A stretch of 64,000 nucleotides of DNA, from contig NC_092706.1 of NCBI RefSeq assembly GCF_964275005.1, forward strand, positions 7,127,564-7,191,563. The letters are read 5' to 3'. Within the stretch, counting starts at the first letter, position 1. The number at the start of each line of letters is the position of its first letter. The notes under the pieces are model-generated. The model saw only the letters and a list, made by a program, of their open reading frames with translations, was not told the origin of the DNA and ran no database searches. Made by a program: the position numbers and the translations under genes. This stretch comes from Diadema setosum (Eukaryota; Echinodermata; Echinoidea; Diadematoida; Diadematidae). Positions 46,191 to 58,255 of the stretch are shown one piece after another.

Positions 46191-46450
46191 AGTTCAAGTT
46201 CAAGCTGATTTATTACATTTCCACCAAACAAATAATTAGGAATACAATAAACGTTCGTATGTGCACATGTCAGGGAATCAGTACAACAATGCGATGAACA
46301 TAATAACATGTGATAAAGACACAGGTAAATTATCAACAGAGATACAAATACATTGTAAATGTTACATCATCATGGTAAAGGCAGAAATAAAATTGCTGGA
46401 AATGGAGGGGACTACTAGAAAACAGAGCTTGTAGTATGTAGTCCCCTTGT
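46191..46450 (-). mobile_element. 5'-truncated LINE 3' end
   Basis: Read on the minus strand, it ends in AATAAATCAGCTTGAACTTG with repeated AACTTG, a common non-LTR element tail. An upstream pair of GGGGACTAC / GTAGTCCCC sequences can form a stem. No reverse transcriptase remains here. Confidence 0.45.
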
Positions 46451-46509
46451 TTGAGGCATCCTTATGAAACTGGGTATATACATGTATATTTGTTTGTTCA
46501 TTTGCATCT

Positions 46510-46838
46510 GAGAAGATGGCTGGATAGCCCATATTCAGCTACGTTAAGCTGGTCTTCCATGGGGTCCAGTTGGATGTGAGGTTGGACCACTTCACCGGGT
46601 TAAACACCCTACTCTTTGTGATGAATGAATGAAGCGGGATCTTTTACGTGCATGAGTTGTTACTCTCTCATACACGGGACCTCCACTTTATGTCCTATCC
46701 GAGGGACAGAGTGTTTTGCCTCTTGCTAGAGGGGACGGTGTGCTTACACACAACATTGCTCAGTCCAGACTCGGGTTCGAACTCGGGCCGCGTGATCGTG
46801 AGGCAGACGCGCTACCGACTGAGCCAACTCACCACCAA
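46510..46838 (-). mobile_element. tRNA-derived SINE
   Basis: The minus strand starts near 46838 with GGTGAGTTGGCTCAGTCGG: a box A (TGGCTCAGTCGG, complement of 46815-46826), then a box B-like AGTTCGAACCC (46773-46783) about 43 bp on, the tRNA spacing. The body follows (GGACATAAAGTGGAGGTCCC, CACGTAAAAGATCCCGCTTC). It is a separate family from the satellite's tRNA-like unit. Confidence 0.75.
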
Positions 46839-46868
46839 CTCATACTGTATGTAAGAATATTAACTTAA

Positions 46869-47767
46869 GTGACTGCATCACAAAGCCAACAAAAAGTCAC
46901 CAGAGTTAAGGGTAGATTAAGAAACAGCAGACTGTAAGCTTAAAAATTATGTAAAGTTCAATTCAAATAAACTCTCCTAATCAATCTAAATATTTGAAAA
47001 AAACTGCACACACTCTGGAAAAGCGTGAAATAAGGAAAGAGGCCGGCAGAATAGGGTCAGTTCAAACTCTTAATCTGGCTGAGCCGTGCTCTACACAAGG
47101 AATGAGACAAAAACAGAATGTGAACCTCCATAATATAGCAACAATAACGTAAATATTGTCAGATTATATTAAAAATGGGCATGCACTATTATTAGATTCT
47201 ATCCATGACTACTGGTAACTTTCAAAGCAGTAGCATCATCATTCCAAAAGTTATTAAAGTTGGAAGGGAAGAGTGTGTAAAGGAATTTTAAGAAATTCAA
47301 AGGGGTGTATAAGACATGCCTAATTCCACTATATTCTACCAAAAAAAAAAAGTGTTCTGGAAAAAAATACCTCGGAAAAACTGCTGTTAACACATTCGTT
47401 TTATGATCCCAAACAGTAGAACATTGTATAAGAAGAGTGGCTCTTTCAGAAAATAAGAAAAACTCAGATTGGCTGGATTGACTAGATTGACCAATTTTTT
47501 TATTCCTCACGTAAGATCTTTGAATGTTTGAGACTTGTATATTTATTCGTTTTTCCACAATATACAAACATAAATCTCACTTTCTTAAGTGACAAAAACA
47601 ATGCATACAATTGTACAGGGAAGACAACAATAATAGGAAAAAAACTAACAGTAGCGATACATTGCAATAGTTGCTAAGATAACGAAAGTGAAATAGTTTT
47701 CAATATATGCACTGTGTTATCAAGTTGTGCTACTTTTTGTTGGTTTTGTGATGCACGGTCACATTTG
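46869..47767. mobile_element. Dispersed inverted-repeat element, second complete copy
   Basis: Ends GTGACTGCATCACAAAGCCA and the complement of TGTGACCGTGCATCACAAAA, both continuing to AACAAAAAGT. Interior blocks match 20675-21348 in order. No coding frame; the ORF read on the minus strand is a by-product. Confidence 0.78.
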
Positions 47768-48509
47768 ACTCGAATAAGGAATTTTGTAAGGTTTATGAAC
47801 TTTATCTATTACACTGCACTATTTTAGCTAGAAAACCAAATTTGGTCAATGCCTTTCCTTTTAGAAATCCATCAGTTTAGGCTTCATATTGTTTACATTT
47901 CCAACTTTACTATCGTCTATTTTCTATTATTAGTTTGTATCATTGAAACGCTAAAGCATTATCATCGGATGTCGTGGTTCTCTGAAAATTAGCTTTTGAA
48001 ACATTGGTCGATAAGAGTCTCTAAGTTTGGCGCGTGATGATTTGGTTACTGTGGAATGTATCAAGTTTCAGGGAAATAAAGAATTATGACCTCAGACACC
48101 AGGAGGAGAGAGAGAAATAGAAAATGGAAAAGAGGGAAAAGAGAGGTGATCGAAACATAAGATGACCAAGAACTGTAAGAGGAAGAGTGTGTGTTTGTTT
48201 CCTTGTCTGTTTGCTGTAGTGCAAATGGAGCGTTATATATAGGAATCTGTTTCATGCATGTTGTCAGTCTCTGGCATTTTCAGTAAATTCCTTTGGTTTA
48301 GATTGGCCGACAAGCTCTGGTCACTGACTTTCACTATGGTTATTGTCAGAGACTGAGAACACCCGATACTAAACTTGGTATCAGTCTACTTCATCCCCGA
48401 CAACAAAAGAAATCACTCACGGTGAGTATGAGCTCTGCATACCTTCAATGGGGTATACACGATATTGTTGATGTATCGATGATGATTTTCTGGATGTAAT
48501 TTAACTATC

Positions 48510-48523
48510 TAAATGTATATGCG

Positions 48524-48582
<59 letters not shown>

Positions 48583-48608
48583 CATATATATAATATATAT
48601 GATATATA

Positions 48609-48650
<42 letters not shown>
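48510..48650. repeat. (TA)n microsatellite, interrupted
   Basis: Two long TA runs separated by TTATACATATATAATA and TGATATA segments. Confidence 0.95.
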
Positions 48651-48651
<1 letters not shown>

Positions 48652-48829
48652 CTAACGTGTATTATGTATATCAATATACGCATATAGGTATATATTGTAT
48701 ATGTGACTTGTGTGTGTAGTGTATGTTATATGGAATCATTATCTACAGAGAAAATTCAAAGGTTTAATTGCCATCGCAGTTGTGAATATTCTAGACTTTA
48801 ACAAAAAACCTGAAAAATAGTCATTCGGT

Positions 48830-50192
48830 AATATTTTTACAATTTCCCAGAATATGAATTGTATATTGATGGTATATCTCTTGAAAGGAAAATATCTAAT
48901 AAATTTCTCGGTGTGTATATAAATGAAAACCTAAAACGGGATGATCATGTAAAACATATCATTTTGCCTATATCCCGAAACGTTGGCCTGTTAACTACGC
49001 TTCAGTATTTTTTATCAACCCGTGTATTGTTTACCCTGTATAATGCCTTAATCTTATATATGTCGTATTGCAACATTATCTGGGCAACCCACAAATGTAA
49101 CAAAGACCGTATACTTCTCCTACAGAAAAAAAAAGCAATTCGAGTGTGCAATCGAGCACGCTCTCTAGATCACACCGACCCATTGTTTTTCCAGCTTAAA
49201 TCCCTTAAGATAAATGACATAAATTTTCTCCAAAAAGCTGTATTTATGTTTTGTCTCAAGTCAAACCCCTTGCCTCCAATATTTAACAGAATATTTCGGT
49301 CAAATTCAGAGATTCACTCTTATCCAACCAGACAATCCACAAATTTACATTTATTTAACCCCAAAACCGCACTCGCGTATCATTCTATCAGACACTCCGG
49401 CCCTGACACTTGGAATTCCCTTCCCATCCAAATTAAAAACATGACCACTATGTATTCATTTAAGAAGGCTGTAAAACTTCACCTCCTTATGCAGTATTCC
49501 CAGGATAACATTCTGATTCCTTTATTGTATTATAATCCTGTATATGAATATGTACGTGGTACATGATGCATGTATGTGTGCATACATATATCCATTTATT
49601 TATCTATCCATATTATGAATATGAATATATATGTATGTAAAGGATAGGTACATCATGTATATCATAATGAGCATGTGTATGTATGTGTACGATGTGCCTT
49701 ACCATTACTGCGTACATAAAATAAGCACGATATATTTCATTCCATATCAGATAACAATATGTATAGGATACTTTGTATTCACACATTATTATTTTCATAG
49801 TGCATATTCGGTCATTACTCCGGCAAAGGTAACTGAACGTGTAAAATTTAATATCATTATCATATTGTATTTATCATCATTACTATTATTGTAAAGTAGT
49901 TGGAGTGGTACACATACACTCTGTAACTTTCCCTCTTCCCCCTACCCTTCCCTATTTCTCTCTTTCTCTATTCCCTATTCTATCCAGAGTAGGTAAGCAT
50001 ATAGTCTCCTTACCGTCAAGCCTCGGCTTATTTTGGAGACCCTTCTGCTCAAGTTCCATAAGCTGTTTGTATTTGTCTTGTATAATTGTACTAAAAACTA
50101 TGTGTCGATATACTGTTTGTCATAAATGTCATGTACATAATCATATCTGATGTAACGGAATTAAGCAGAAATAAATCAAATCAAATCGAATT
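48830..50192 (+). mobile_element. 5'-truncated CR1/Jockey-type LINE, RT C-terminal part and 3' UTR
   Basis: An open frame (48859-49566) encodes the region after the reverse transcriptase palm: KFLGVYINENLKRDDHV, LYNALILYMSYCNIIWA, LQKKKAIRVCN, DHTDPLFFQLKSL, HSYPTRQST, RHSGPDTWNSLP and SFKKAVKLHLL. The same ordered motifs occur at 60120-60770, so both fragments belong to related families. The catalytic FADD part and everything upstream are missing. The 3' UTR runs to an AAATAAATCAAATCAAATCG tail at 50169-50192. Typical 5' truncation from incomplete reverse transcription. Confidence 0.85.
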
Positions 50193-50378
50193 TACGGATA
50201 TCAATTATTGCGATAAGAAGGAGTATGTCACCATTGAATAAGAAACACCATGCGGAACTGAACCGACGTGTCTGCAGCAAAGCTCCCTAACTCTACGCAT
50301 CAGCTCTCATCTCACAACATATTGGCAAAAAATAACTCCATTGTTTGATTGTTTGAAAACAACAGGGACTTGTATCAT

Positions 50379-51349
50379 GGCTACACGAAGAACGGCAAAA
50401 TTTAACTCAAAAAAGTGTCTGTGAAAGCAACGCAGACTCGGAACACGACCGCTCCACATCTAGTGACGCCAGTCCCGCACCGCAGGAGTCCGCATCGTCA
50501 GCATCCCGGCAAGCGTTGGGCCCTGACCCGCTGTTGACCATCAACGACATAGCCTCCATGATATCGGACCTTAAAAACACAACCGAGGCAAATAACCGCC
50601 AGCTAAACGGTAAAATTGATGGGCTCATCACCGACGTAACGTCACTGAGACAGGAATTAACAACAACAAAACGAACTGTCACAGCATTGGAAACCAGAGC
50701 AACCGACATGTCTTGCCGTCTTGATGATATCGAATCAACCAAACTACCGGACCTGCTCGACAAAATAGAGAAAGCAAAATCTGAGCTGGACGAAAAACTA
50801 ATGCTCTTCGAAATTCATAACCGTAAACAGAACGTATTGATATACAGTCTCCCAAAGGCTCTCAATGAAGATGTAGTAAAACTTTGCACGGACACGTTCG
50901 CAGAGATCCTCAACATTTCCCCGGAGGAATCGGCCAGAATTCCACCCATGAACGCCCATCGACTTCCTCGCAGACTACCGGCACAACAGATAGACGGAGC
51001 CGCATCTTCATCAACCAGCCACACCCCGCCCCAGACCCGATCATCGTTCGATTCGGCCGCATGAGCGACAGAGACCAGATTCTGCAGGCATCTTCACGTA
51101 CTCGACAACGTGCACCCCTTCAACCATCAACATCCACCGACGCAGCCAGCACTACCCACGACGACTTGCAAACATAGCATATGGCCTGAGAACCAAGGAT
51201 AAGCTAGCCACGCGAATCATACAGTAGTAAGGTGGGGGGCACCCGTGTCATATTACAGACGAGGAAGAACGACACGAATCTCTCTTCACAAGCAGCTTGG
51301 ACGGCATGGAAGGGTTAAAGAAAGCTAAACTTCACTTCAAAGTAAGATA
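50379..51349 (+). pseudogene. L1/Tx1-type LINE ORF1 remnant
   Basis: An ATG at 50379 (MATRRTAKFNSKK) leads, after one frame change near 50417, into an open stretch: SASSASRQALGPDPLLTIND, a long coiled coil (about 50540-50800, with DVTSLRQELTTTKRTVTALE), then an RRM-like part with FEIHNRKQNVLIYSLPK and MNAHRLPRR. A second frame change near 51020 leads to PDPIIVRFGRMSDRDQIL and IAYGLRTKDKLATRI. This is the L1 ORF1 (Transposase_22-like) RNA-binding chaperone layout. No ORF2 of this type follows. It abuts the tail of the CR1/Jockey-type fragment but is a different clade. Confidence 0.75.
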
Positions 51350-52383
51350 AAATGCATATTCCTATTCTTTACAATAAAGAATTAGCTGATGTTCGCCTGA
51401 TCTGATTATCTCGTTAAAAATGTGTATTTTTTTAATGAATCTATTCTATGAGTGAAAAATCGAAACAGCCAAAAGAGCAGGCACTTTGTGATTGTGCAGT
51501 GTTATGAGTGAAATGTAGAAAGTATAACAGCATAAAAGAAGGTATTTTGTGATTGTACAGCATTATATCCCAGAGGTAAATTTGGCTTATTTACTAGTCA
51601 CTTAGGAAAAGTGTGAGAGCAAGTTGTTTGCCCCACAACACAAATTGTCTTATACAGTTTTTTTTTTTCACCGCCTACTACGACGGGTAATGTCGCCTGT
51701 CTCAACCGCTGTTCATTTTTTTTTTAATTGGTTCATCCTGCTCTGCAACTCGTGGCCTTTGATATGCAAACCTTATCCAGTCTCTCACAAGGTTTCCCAA
51801 CCAACTGAACAGAATTACGCCATTCCGACCTCAAAACTGACCACATTACAGTATACGATAAATAATGTTTTCCGAATTGGAATACAAACTCAGGTTCCTC
51901 ATCAGACAAAAACCAGGAGAAGTGTTAATGACACTTTATGCGATTGAAGAAAGTAATATTGATAAAATAGGGGGTATGAGGATATATGGTAATTCACCAC
52001 AAGTTTCTTTTTTTAAGAAATGTATAAAAATTAGGTCATATTGTTTGAGAATATGCTCCTGTGTTCATACGAAGGACATAATTGAAATTTTCCAAGGCCT
52101 GTATTAGATTTGTGAGAAATCTAAACCACACTGTTTCCCCCTCGATTATTATAGGGGAATTTAACGTATTTTTTTTTTCCTTTCGGAGAAAAGGTTTAGA
52201 TGAAAGGAATTGTATAATTCTTAAGATTGTAAAGTGATATGTAATTTTGAAATTCAAGTATGAATTTTAGTTTGCTTATCAGCTATAAACCGTAACCAAG
52301 TTTGATTAATTTGTATATCCCATATAGGCCCTATATGGCGACAACTGGTATTGAAGTCCCACATAACGCAAAATCATTATTTG
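51350..52383. other. Non-coding stretch
   Basis: Contains a small tandem duplication (TTTGTGATTGTRCAG about 51486 and 51547) and poly-T runs at 51659 and 51717. ORFs are short, without known motifs. Confidence 0.45.
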
Positions 52384-55300
52384 TTAGATGACGGGTCTTT
52401 GGCCCGCCGCCTGCTCTGAAACACACATGGATGTCGATATTCAACATTTTGTTTGTTTGGTTGTTTGGTTGTTGTTGTTTTGTTCTGTTTTTGCATCTAT
52501 TGGCGACGAAGTCTTACCTAACACAACATCGTCGTTCACAGTCGTTTGGTCGTTGCCCTGGCTGCCCCATTAAACTGTTACATATTATTTATAGTATAAA
52601 GCATATAAAGCATTTGACTTTGCACATGAAACCCTCAATGCCTTGCAATTCGCAAATTATGTTATATTAAAGCAGAAATTTATAGGGGGAAATAACCCTT
52701 AAAATGATATTATTCTCTCATTTGATAATATTTTAAGCCTTTTGAACCAAAAAAAAAATGTAATTAAAAAGTGTCTGCTTCGAATTTATGAGTACTAAAT
52801 TTTACCATATTTTGGTTCCCAAATGGTACCCAATTGGTACCCAAGATCTTGCATAGAAATATCCTCTATCAATCTCGCGTAAACGCCGTTTGGTGGGGCC
52901 GCATTCACGAGTAGGACCCTATTATAGGCCCTACTGTGGAAGAAAGCCCCACCGCCGTGCTTATATCTAGCGATGAACGCCACACGGTTCAGTGGGGCTG
53001 AATTCACGAGTATAAACAGGCGAGCCGCCGTAGTACGGACACGCAGTGTTGGGGCCTATTTCACGAGTATATTCTATAGAGTCCTATAGAATATTAGATC
53101 TAAGAAGCTACCTGTCTGGGATCAAAAACACGATGAAGTTGTATGAACCAAGTCCGACCCATCTGAAGCGATGTGAATCTTGCAGACCCCGCCGGCATCT
53201 TCGCGGGCAGTTTATGTACGTACCGTAGGCCTACCCGTAAGATGAGTGGTGCTACAGTGCATAACCATACACCGTCTGCCACGGCTATTTCCATTACTTT
53301 TTCCCACTTCTGTCTCTCCATCAGCTAGCCTCGAAGGCCCTCCATCATGTCCATCTTCATCCATGATTTTCCTCCGATTTTACCGGGAGAGACGGCAAAC
53401 AACAGCAAAAACAACTGTGACTAATCTCGTCGTAGTCGAGTCGCGTACCGATGGCTAATAATGTGCGCAATAAATGTAATTCCTCAGCGAACATTATTTT
53501 ACATGTATTATCGATCGGGGTAGTGATCCGCGATGATGGGTAATTCGGTCATCACTAACCGCGGATGGATCACAATTGATAACGTTGCATTGATCCCATG
53601 CCCAGCTAGCTAGGACCATACATGCCGGCGCGCGCGCCAGACCCCGGCCGGCCGGCCCCGTCCGAGTGAAAGTAAGGTCACAAAACAGTAGTACAGCTCT
53701 ACAGATAACATCTATTCAGGAAACTCTTCGGATATTGTGAAAACCGGATAAAAGGCACTCTATATGTATGTGATTTCTTCAATGTTGATATTTATGTTCA
53801 AAATTAGTTTTAATCGTTTGTTTTGGAGTAGAAAGACAATTTTGTTAGCTTTGCCCTTCCACACCTAATTTTCATTCCCCAACCCCGTTCTTCCGTTTGG
53901 TATCCAGTTCCGTTATAATCCCGGCAGAATCCTCCTTTTTCTTCTGTTTTACTTTAAAAATTCTTCTTATTTTTTAATCACAATATAACTGCAAAAGCTA
54001 AACTGAAAACGGGCTTAGTTATTTTGACATGTTATTGTGCTTATGTGGGGTCAGAAGGTGATTGTTCTGTTTGTTGACCGTGAATGGGAATGTCATATAT
54101 GTTTATACACTGCATACATGCATGCATGGCCGGCAGTGCTCGAGACGGAAGAGCCGGTCATTTCCAACCCGTGACCTCACGCGAAAAGGCAGGTTTTTGG
54201 TTGTTGTTTTTTTGTAGCGATAGTGTGAGTCAGGGCCTGTGAATTAGATGACTTTTCATCTTCAATATTTATTTTAAATTAGTCGGACATCATTTGAAAT
54301 GCATCCTATCTTTGTATATAGCCTCTAAGCTGTCCATAGATATAAATAAAGCCGTATTTTACGATAAGGAAACTACGTAATAGTAGAACCGATTTTTTTC
54401 CTTTCTTATGTCAATCTTGTTCTACAACTAAATACGTGCTTTATAGCACAATTCTGTTTACCAGTTACTGTAAAACCATTTTATTAGGTATGTGGGTTAG
54501 TTTAAAACTTGGCAATCAATTACGCAATGTAACATTGCTGTCATAGAATTAGATGGTTTTTTCCCCCCAACAGTCGTTCATACATTGCACTGATTTTTCC
54601 GACGGTCAATCTTATGAAGTCTACTATCTAATTGTTTACTTTAAATTCCCACCACTCAAAAAGCCTTCAAGCTGTTAAAGCTGTTAGCCATGATTTACAA
54701 ACATTAAAAAAAAAAAAAAAAGTTTCTTGTAATTTACGAGTTGGCGGGTCATTGCTCCGCTCCTCTCTGCTCCACTCCAGTGCTGTTTATACGTTCTGAA
54801 CCAGCAAAAATTGACGTGAACACTATGAATAGTCTATTACGTCATAATTCTTTGAGTTTTGCCACTCCGGCTTTAAGATTGAAATGCTTGCAGTCTGAAG
54901 GCGTTTGTTTTGTTTTGTTTGTTTTTTGGTAACATTACCATATTAAAAATGGGGACACGTGTCATTGTATTATTATGTAACACAACATTGCTGTTTGGTA
55001 ACTAACAGGTCGTTTGGCCTGCCCCTTGTCTTTTGCTCTTCTATTTTTTTCATTTGCTACTCTGAAACACATGGTTGTTGATACGAAATATTTTGTCACC
55101 TTTATAATGTCAGCTGTTACAGGCCACTTTGGTTTGGAGCATAATGTATGTACCATCCTGGCCGTAGTAGAACAGCTTATCAGCCATTCACAAATCTACT
55201 TGAAAAGTGAGAGTCAACGTGTACAACATATTTCATACGGTATCTCTTGGCAACGAAGTCTTACGTAACACACCATCGTTGTTCACAGTCGGTTGGTTTT

Positions 55301-57462
55301 TGCCCTAGCTGCCTCATTAAACTGTTACATATTATTTATAGTTTAAAGAGCCCTTGACTTTGCATATGAACTCTCAATGCCTTGCAAGTCACAAATTATG
55401 TTATATTAACTTTTGAAGCTGTAGGTCCAATGTGTTTGCATACATAGCGACATAATTCACGACCCCCAAAAAAGACATGTAATAGTAGAACATCTTTTAT
55501 GCCATCCTTGCCAAACAACTGTTACTAAATGCGTGTTTTATATAGAACAATTCTGTTTATTAGCCACTCAAAAAATCATTTTATTAAGTATATATGTAGT
55601 TTACTTTAAAACTCGGCAGTGAATCACGTTATAACATAGTTATTTTAGAAGTTAATGGTCTTTGCCCCAACCGTCCTGCATACAGTGTATTGCTTCTTCC
55701 GACGGTCACATTCCTTGAAGTTTTTTTTTTTCTTTTTTTAATCTAATTTCTTTATTTTCATTTCCCGTCATTCACAAATAAAAGCCTCCAAGCTGTTAAA
55801 GCTGTTGGCTATACATCCACATTCATTATAAAGACGTTCATTGTAATTTACATAAAAATAGACTCAATGATTTAGAGTTGACGGGTCATTGCTCCACTCC
55901 CCTCGTTAATTTCAATGCTGTTTATTCGTTCTGAAACGTGTAACAATTGGCGTGAACACCATGAAGAGTCTTTTACGTCACAATCTTTTGAGTTTTGCCA
56001 CCCCGGCTCCAGAGCGAAAAGTTTGTAATTCAAAGGTGAATTTTTGCTCATTGTAACATTACTATTGTGTATCAAACGGGGACACGTGTCATCGTAATAT
56101 TATGTAACACAACATTGCTGTTTTGATAGCTAACATGTTGTTAGGCCCGCTCCCTGGTTTTTGCTGTTATGTTGTTGTTGGTGTTTTTTTTCTTTTGTTA
56201 CTCTGAAACGCATGGTCGTTGATACGAAACGTTTTATCATCTTTGTCATGTCATGTGCTACAGGCCAGTTTTGGTTCGGGGCATTATGTATACGTAACAT
56301 CCTGGCCTCGATAGAAAAGCTTATCAATGACTCTCGCCATTCATAAACCTATTTAAAAAATGAGAGTCAACGTATACAACATACTTCATACGGTATGTCT
56401 TGGCAAGAAAGTTTTACGCAACACACCATCGTCGTTCACAGTCGGTTGGTCGTTGCCCTAGCCACCTCATTAAACTGTTATTATTTATAGTATAAAGCCC
56501 TTGACTTTGCACATGAATTCTAAATGCTTTGCTAGTCACAAATTATGTTCTAACTTTTGAAGCTGTAGGTTCAATGTGTTTGTATACATAGCGACACGAT
56601 TCACGATAAGGAAATTCTATGTAATAGTAGAACAGTTTTGTTTTGTTTTGTTTTTTAAATGCCACTCGTGTTAAACAACTAAGTGTGTGTTTTATAAAAG
56701 AAACAATTCTGTTTATTAGCCACTCAAAAAATCAATCCATTTTAACCATTTCATTATGCGGGCTACTTTAAAACTCGGCAGTGAATCACGTTAGATAACA
56801 TAGTAAATTATCACAGAAGTTAATGGTCTTCGCCCCAACCGTTCTGCATACACTGTATTGTTTCTTCCGACGGTCACATTCCTTGAAGGTTTTTTTTTTT
56901 CTTTTTTTATCTAATTACTTTATTTTCATTTCCCTCCATTAACAAATAAAAGCCTCCAAGCTGTTAAAGCTGTTGACTATACATCCACACACATTATAAA
57001 GAGGTTCATTGTAATTTATGTAAAAATAGACTCAATGATTAAGAGTTGACGGGTCATTGCTCCACTCCCCTCGTTAATTTCAATGCTGTTTATTCGTTCT
57101 GAAACGTGTAACAATTGGCGTGAACACCATGAAGAGTTTTTTTACGTCACAATCTGTTGAGTTTTTGCCACCCCGGCTCCAAGAGAGAAAAGATTGTAAT
57201 TCAAAGGTGAATTTTGTTCACTGTAATATTACTATTGTGTGTTAAAATGGGACACGTGTCATCGTAATGTTATGTAACACAACACTGCTGTTTGATAGCT
57301 AACAGGTTGTTTGGCCTGCTCCCTGGTTTTTGGTGTTATGTTATTTTTTTCTTCTTTTGTTACGATGAAACACATGGTCGTTGATACGAAACATTTTATC
57401 ATCTTTGTCATGTAATGTGCTACAGGCCAGTTTTGGCTCGGGGCATTATGTACGTAGCATTT
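52384..57462. repeat. Tandem array of about 1.15-kb non-coding units
   Basis: Anchors recur in order: CTCTGAAACACATGG-type (52415, 55060, 56200, 57363), a CACCATCGTCGTTCACAGTC block (52526, 55274, 56427), CCTTCAAGCTGTTAAAGCTG-type (54664, 55788, 56955), GGGTCATTGCTCC (54747, 55883, 57051) and the palindrome GACACGTGTC (54956, 56082, 57251). Spacing is about 1136-1168 bp, giving three units and part of a fourth. Unit 1 is enlarged by about 1.5 kb of other sequence (52690-54240). Units 2 and 3 are the most alike. No coding frame. Confidence 0.85.
52690..54240. other. Foreign segment inside the first 1.15-kb unit
   Basis: Not shared with the other units. It includes three ATTCACGAGTA-type sites after GGGGC (about 52897, 53000 and 53055), a GC-rich patch (GCGCGCGCCAG, CCGGCCGGCC at 53628-53660) and a GTGATCC/GGATCAC inverted pair near 53525-53570. 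No gene recognised. Confidence 0.4.
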
Positions 57463-58255
57463 TCATTGATGACCAAAGATATCAATCGTTGTTATTGTTT
57501 TTTTTTTCAACTATTGAACCTAGATCTAAGTATTTTATCAGGGAGGTCCCACCTCCCTGATTTTATGCATGCCTCTGTCATGCCTCTGTTATCGAGGTTT
57601 CCATGGTTACCGACGGCCTGCATGAGGTTGCCCCGAATGCAGAATTCTGTTTATTGTTATAATGTGTTGTTGTACGTCGGGTTCAAATTGACTGGATGAC
57701 ATGTTGCGGGGGGGGGGGGGTGAACCATATGTCCATTGACTTGACGTCGATGGCAGACCAGAGTGTACTTACATTGATTTCTCGTTGCAATTTTGAATTA
57801 GGTTTCAAACTTTATTCCCAAAATATTTAAGATTATCTCTCTCTGTCTCTCTCTCTTACCAACCGCGAGTTTTGCCGGTATTCAGTTGCAAAATTTACGT
57901 GAAACTTTGCTGTTCATGTCACTCACATTACCGAAATCATGATATCGTACTCAGTTCAGTTAAAAAGTTTACGTTTATTTTCTAACTGTTAGAACCGTCT
58001 ATAAGTTCAGAGCTGGTCCATTCCTGTTTTGATTCTATGTTGCTTTGCGTAAGGCAGATAGTTACGGTCGATTAAATTACTCTTCAATACTTTTTACTTT
58101 CTTGTGTTTTTGTGTGTCTGTGCTCTGCAGTCCTGCAGATCATATCAATAATGTCGTTTCAATCACTCCACTTTAGTCTGTTACAGCACATCACGCACCG
58201 ATGCACCTCATCGTATACGCCCCGTGTATACGATGTGCACTGCACTCATTGTAAA
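57463..58255. other. Non-coding stretch with a perfect small hairpin
   Basis: 57537-57561 is a perfect 11-bp stem (ATCAGGGAGGT / ACCTCCCTGAT) with a CCC loop. A G run lies at 57708-57720 and a CT run near 57838. No gene. Confidence 0.5.

Noticed and set aside
40063-48683. Ile-Tyr repeat ORFs at the TA microsatellites
   Set aside because: They are translations of (TA)n runs.
51624-52107. Overlapping ORFs of 107 and 80 residues
   Set aside because: No known domain, poly-T origin of part of the sequence, and no splice or repeat support.
57537-57561. Perfect 11-bp hairpin as a microRNA or terminator
   Set aside because: Too short for a microRNA precursor and without a following T run; kept only as a structural note.
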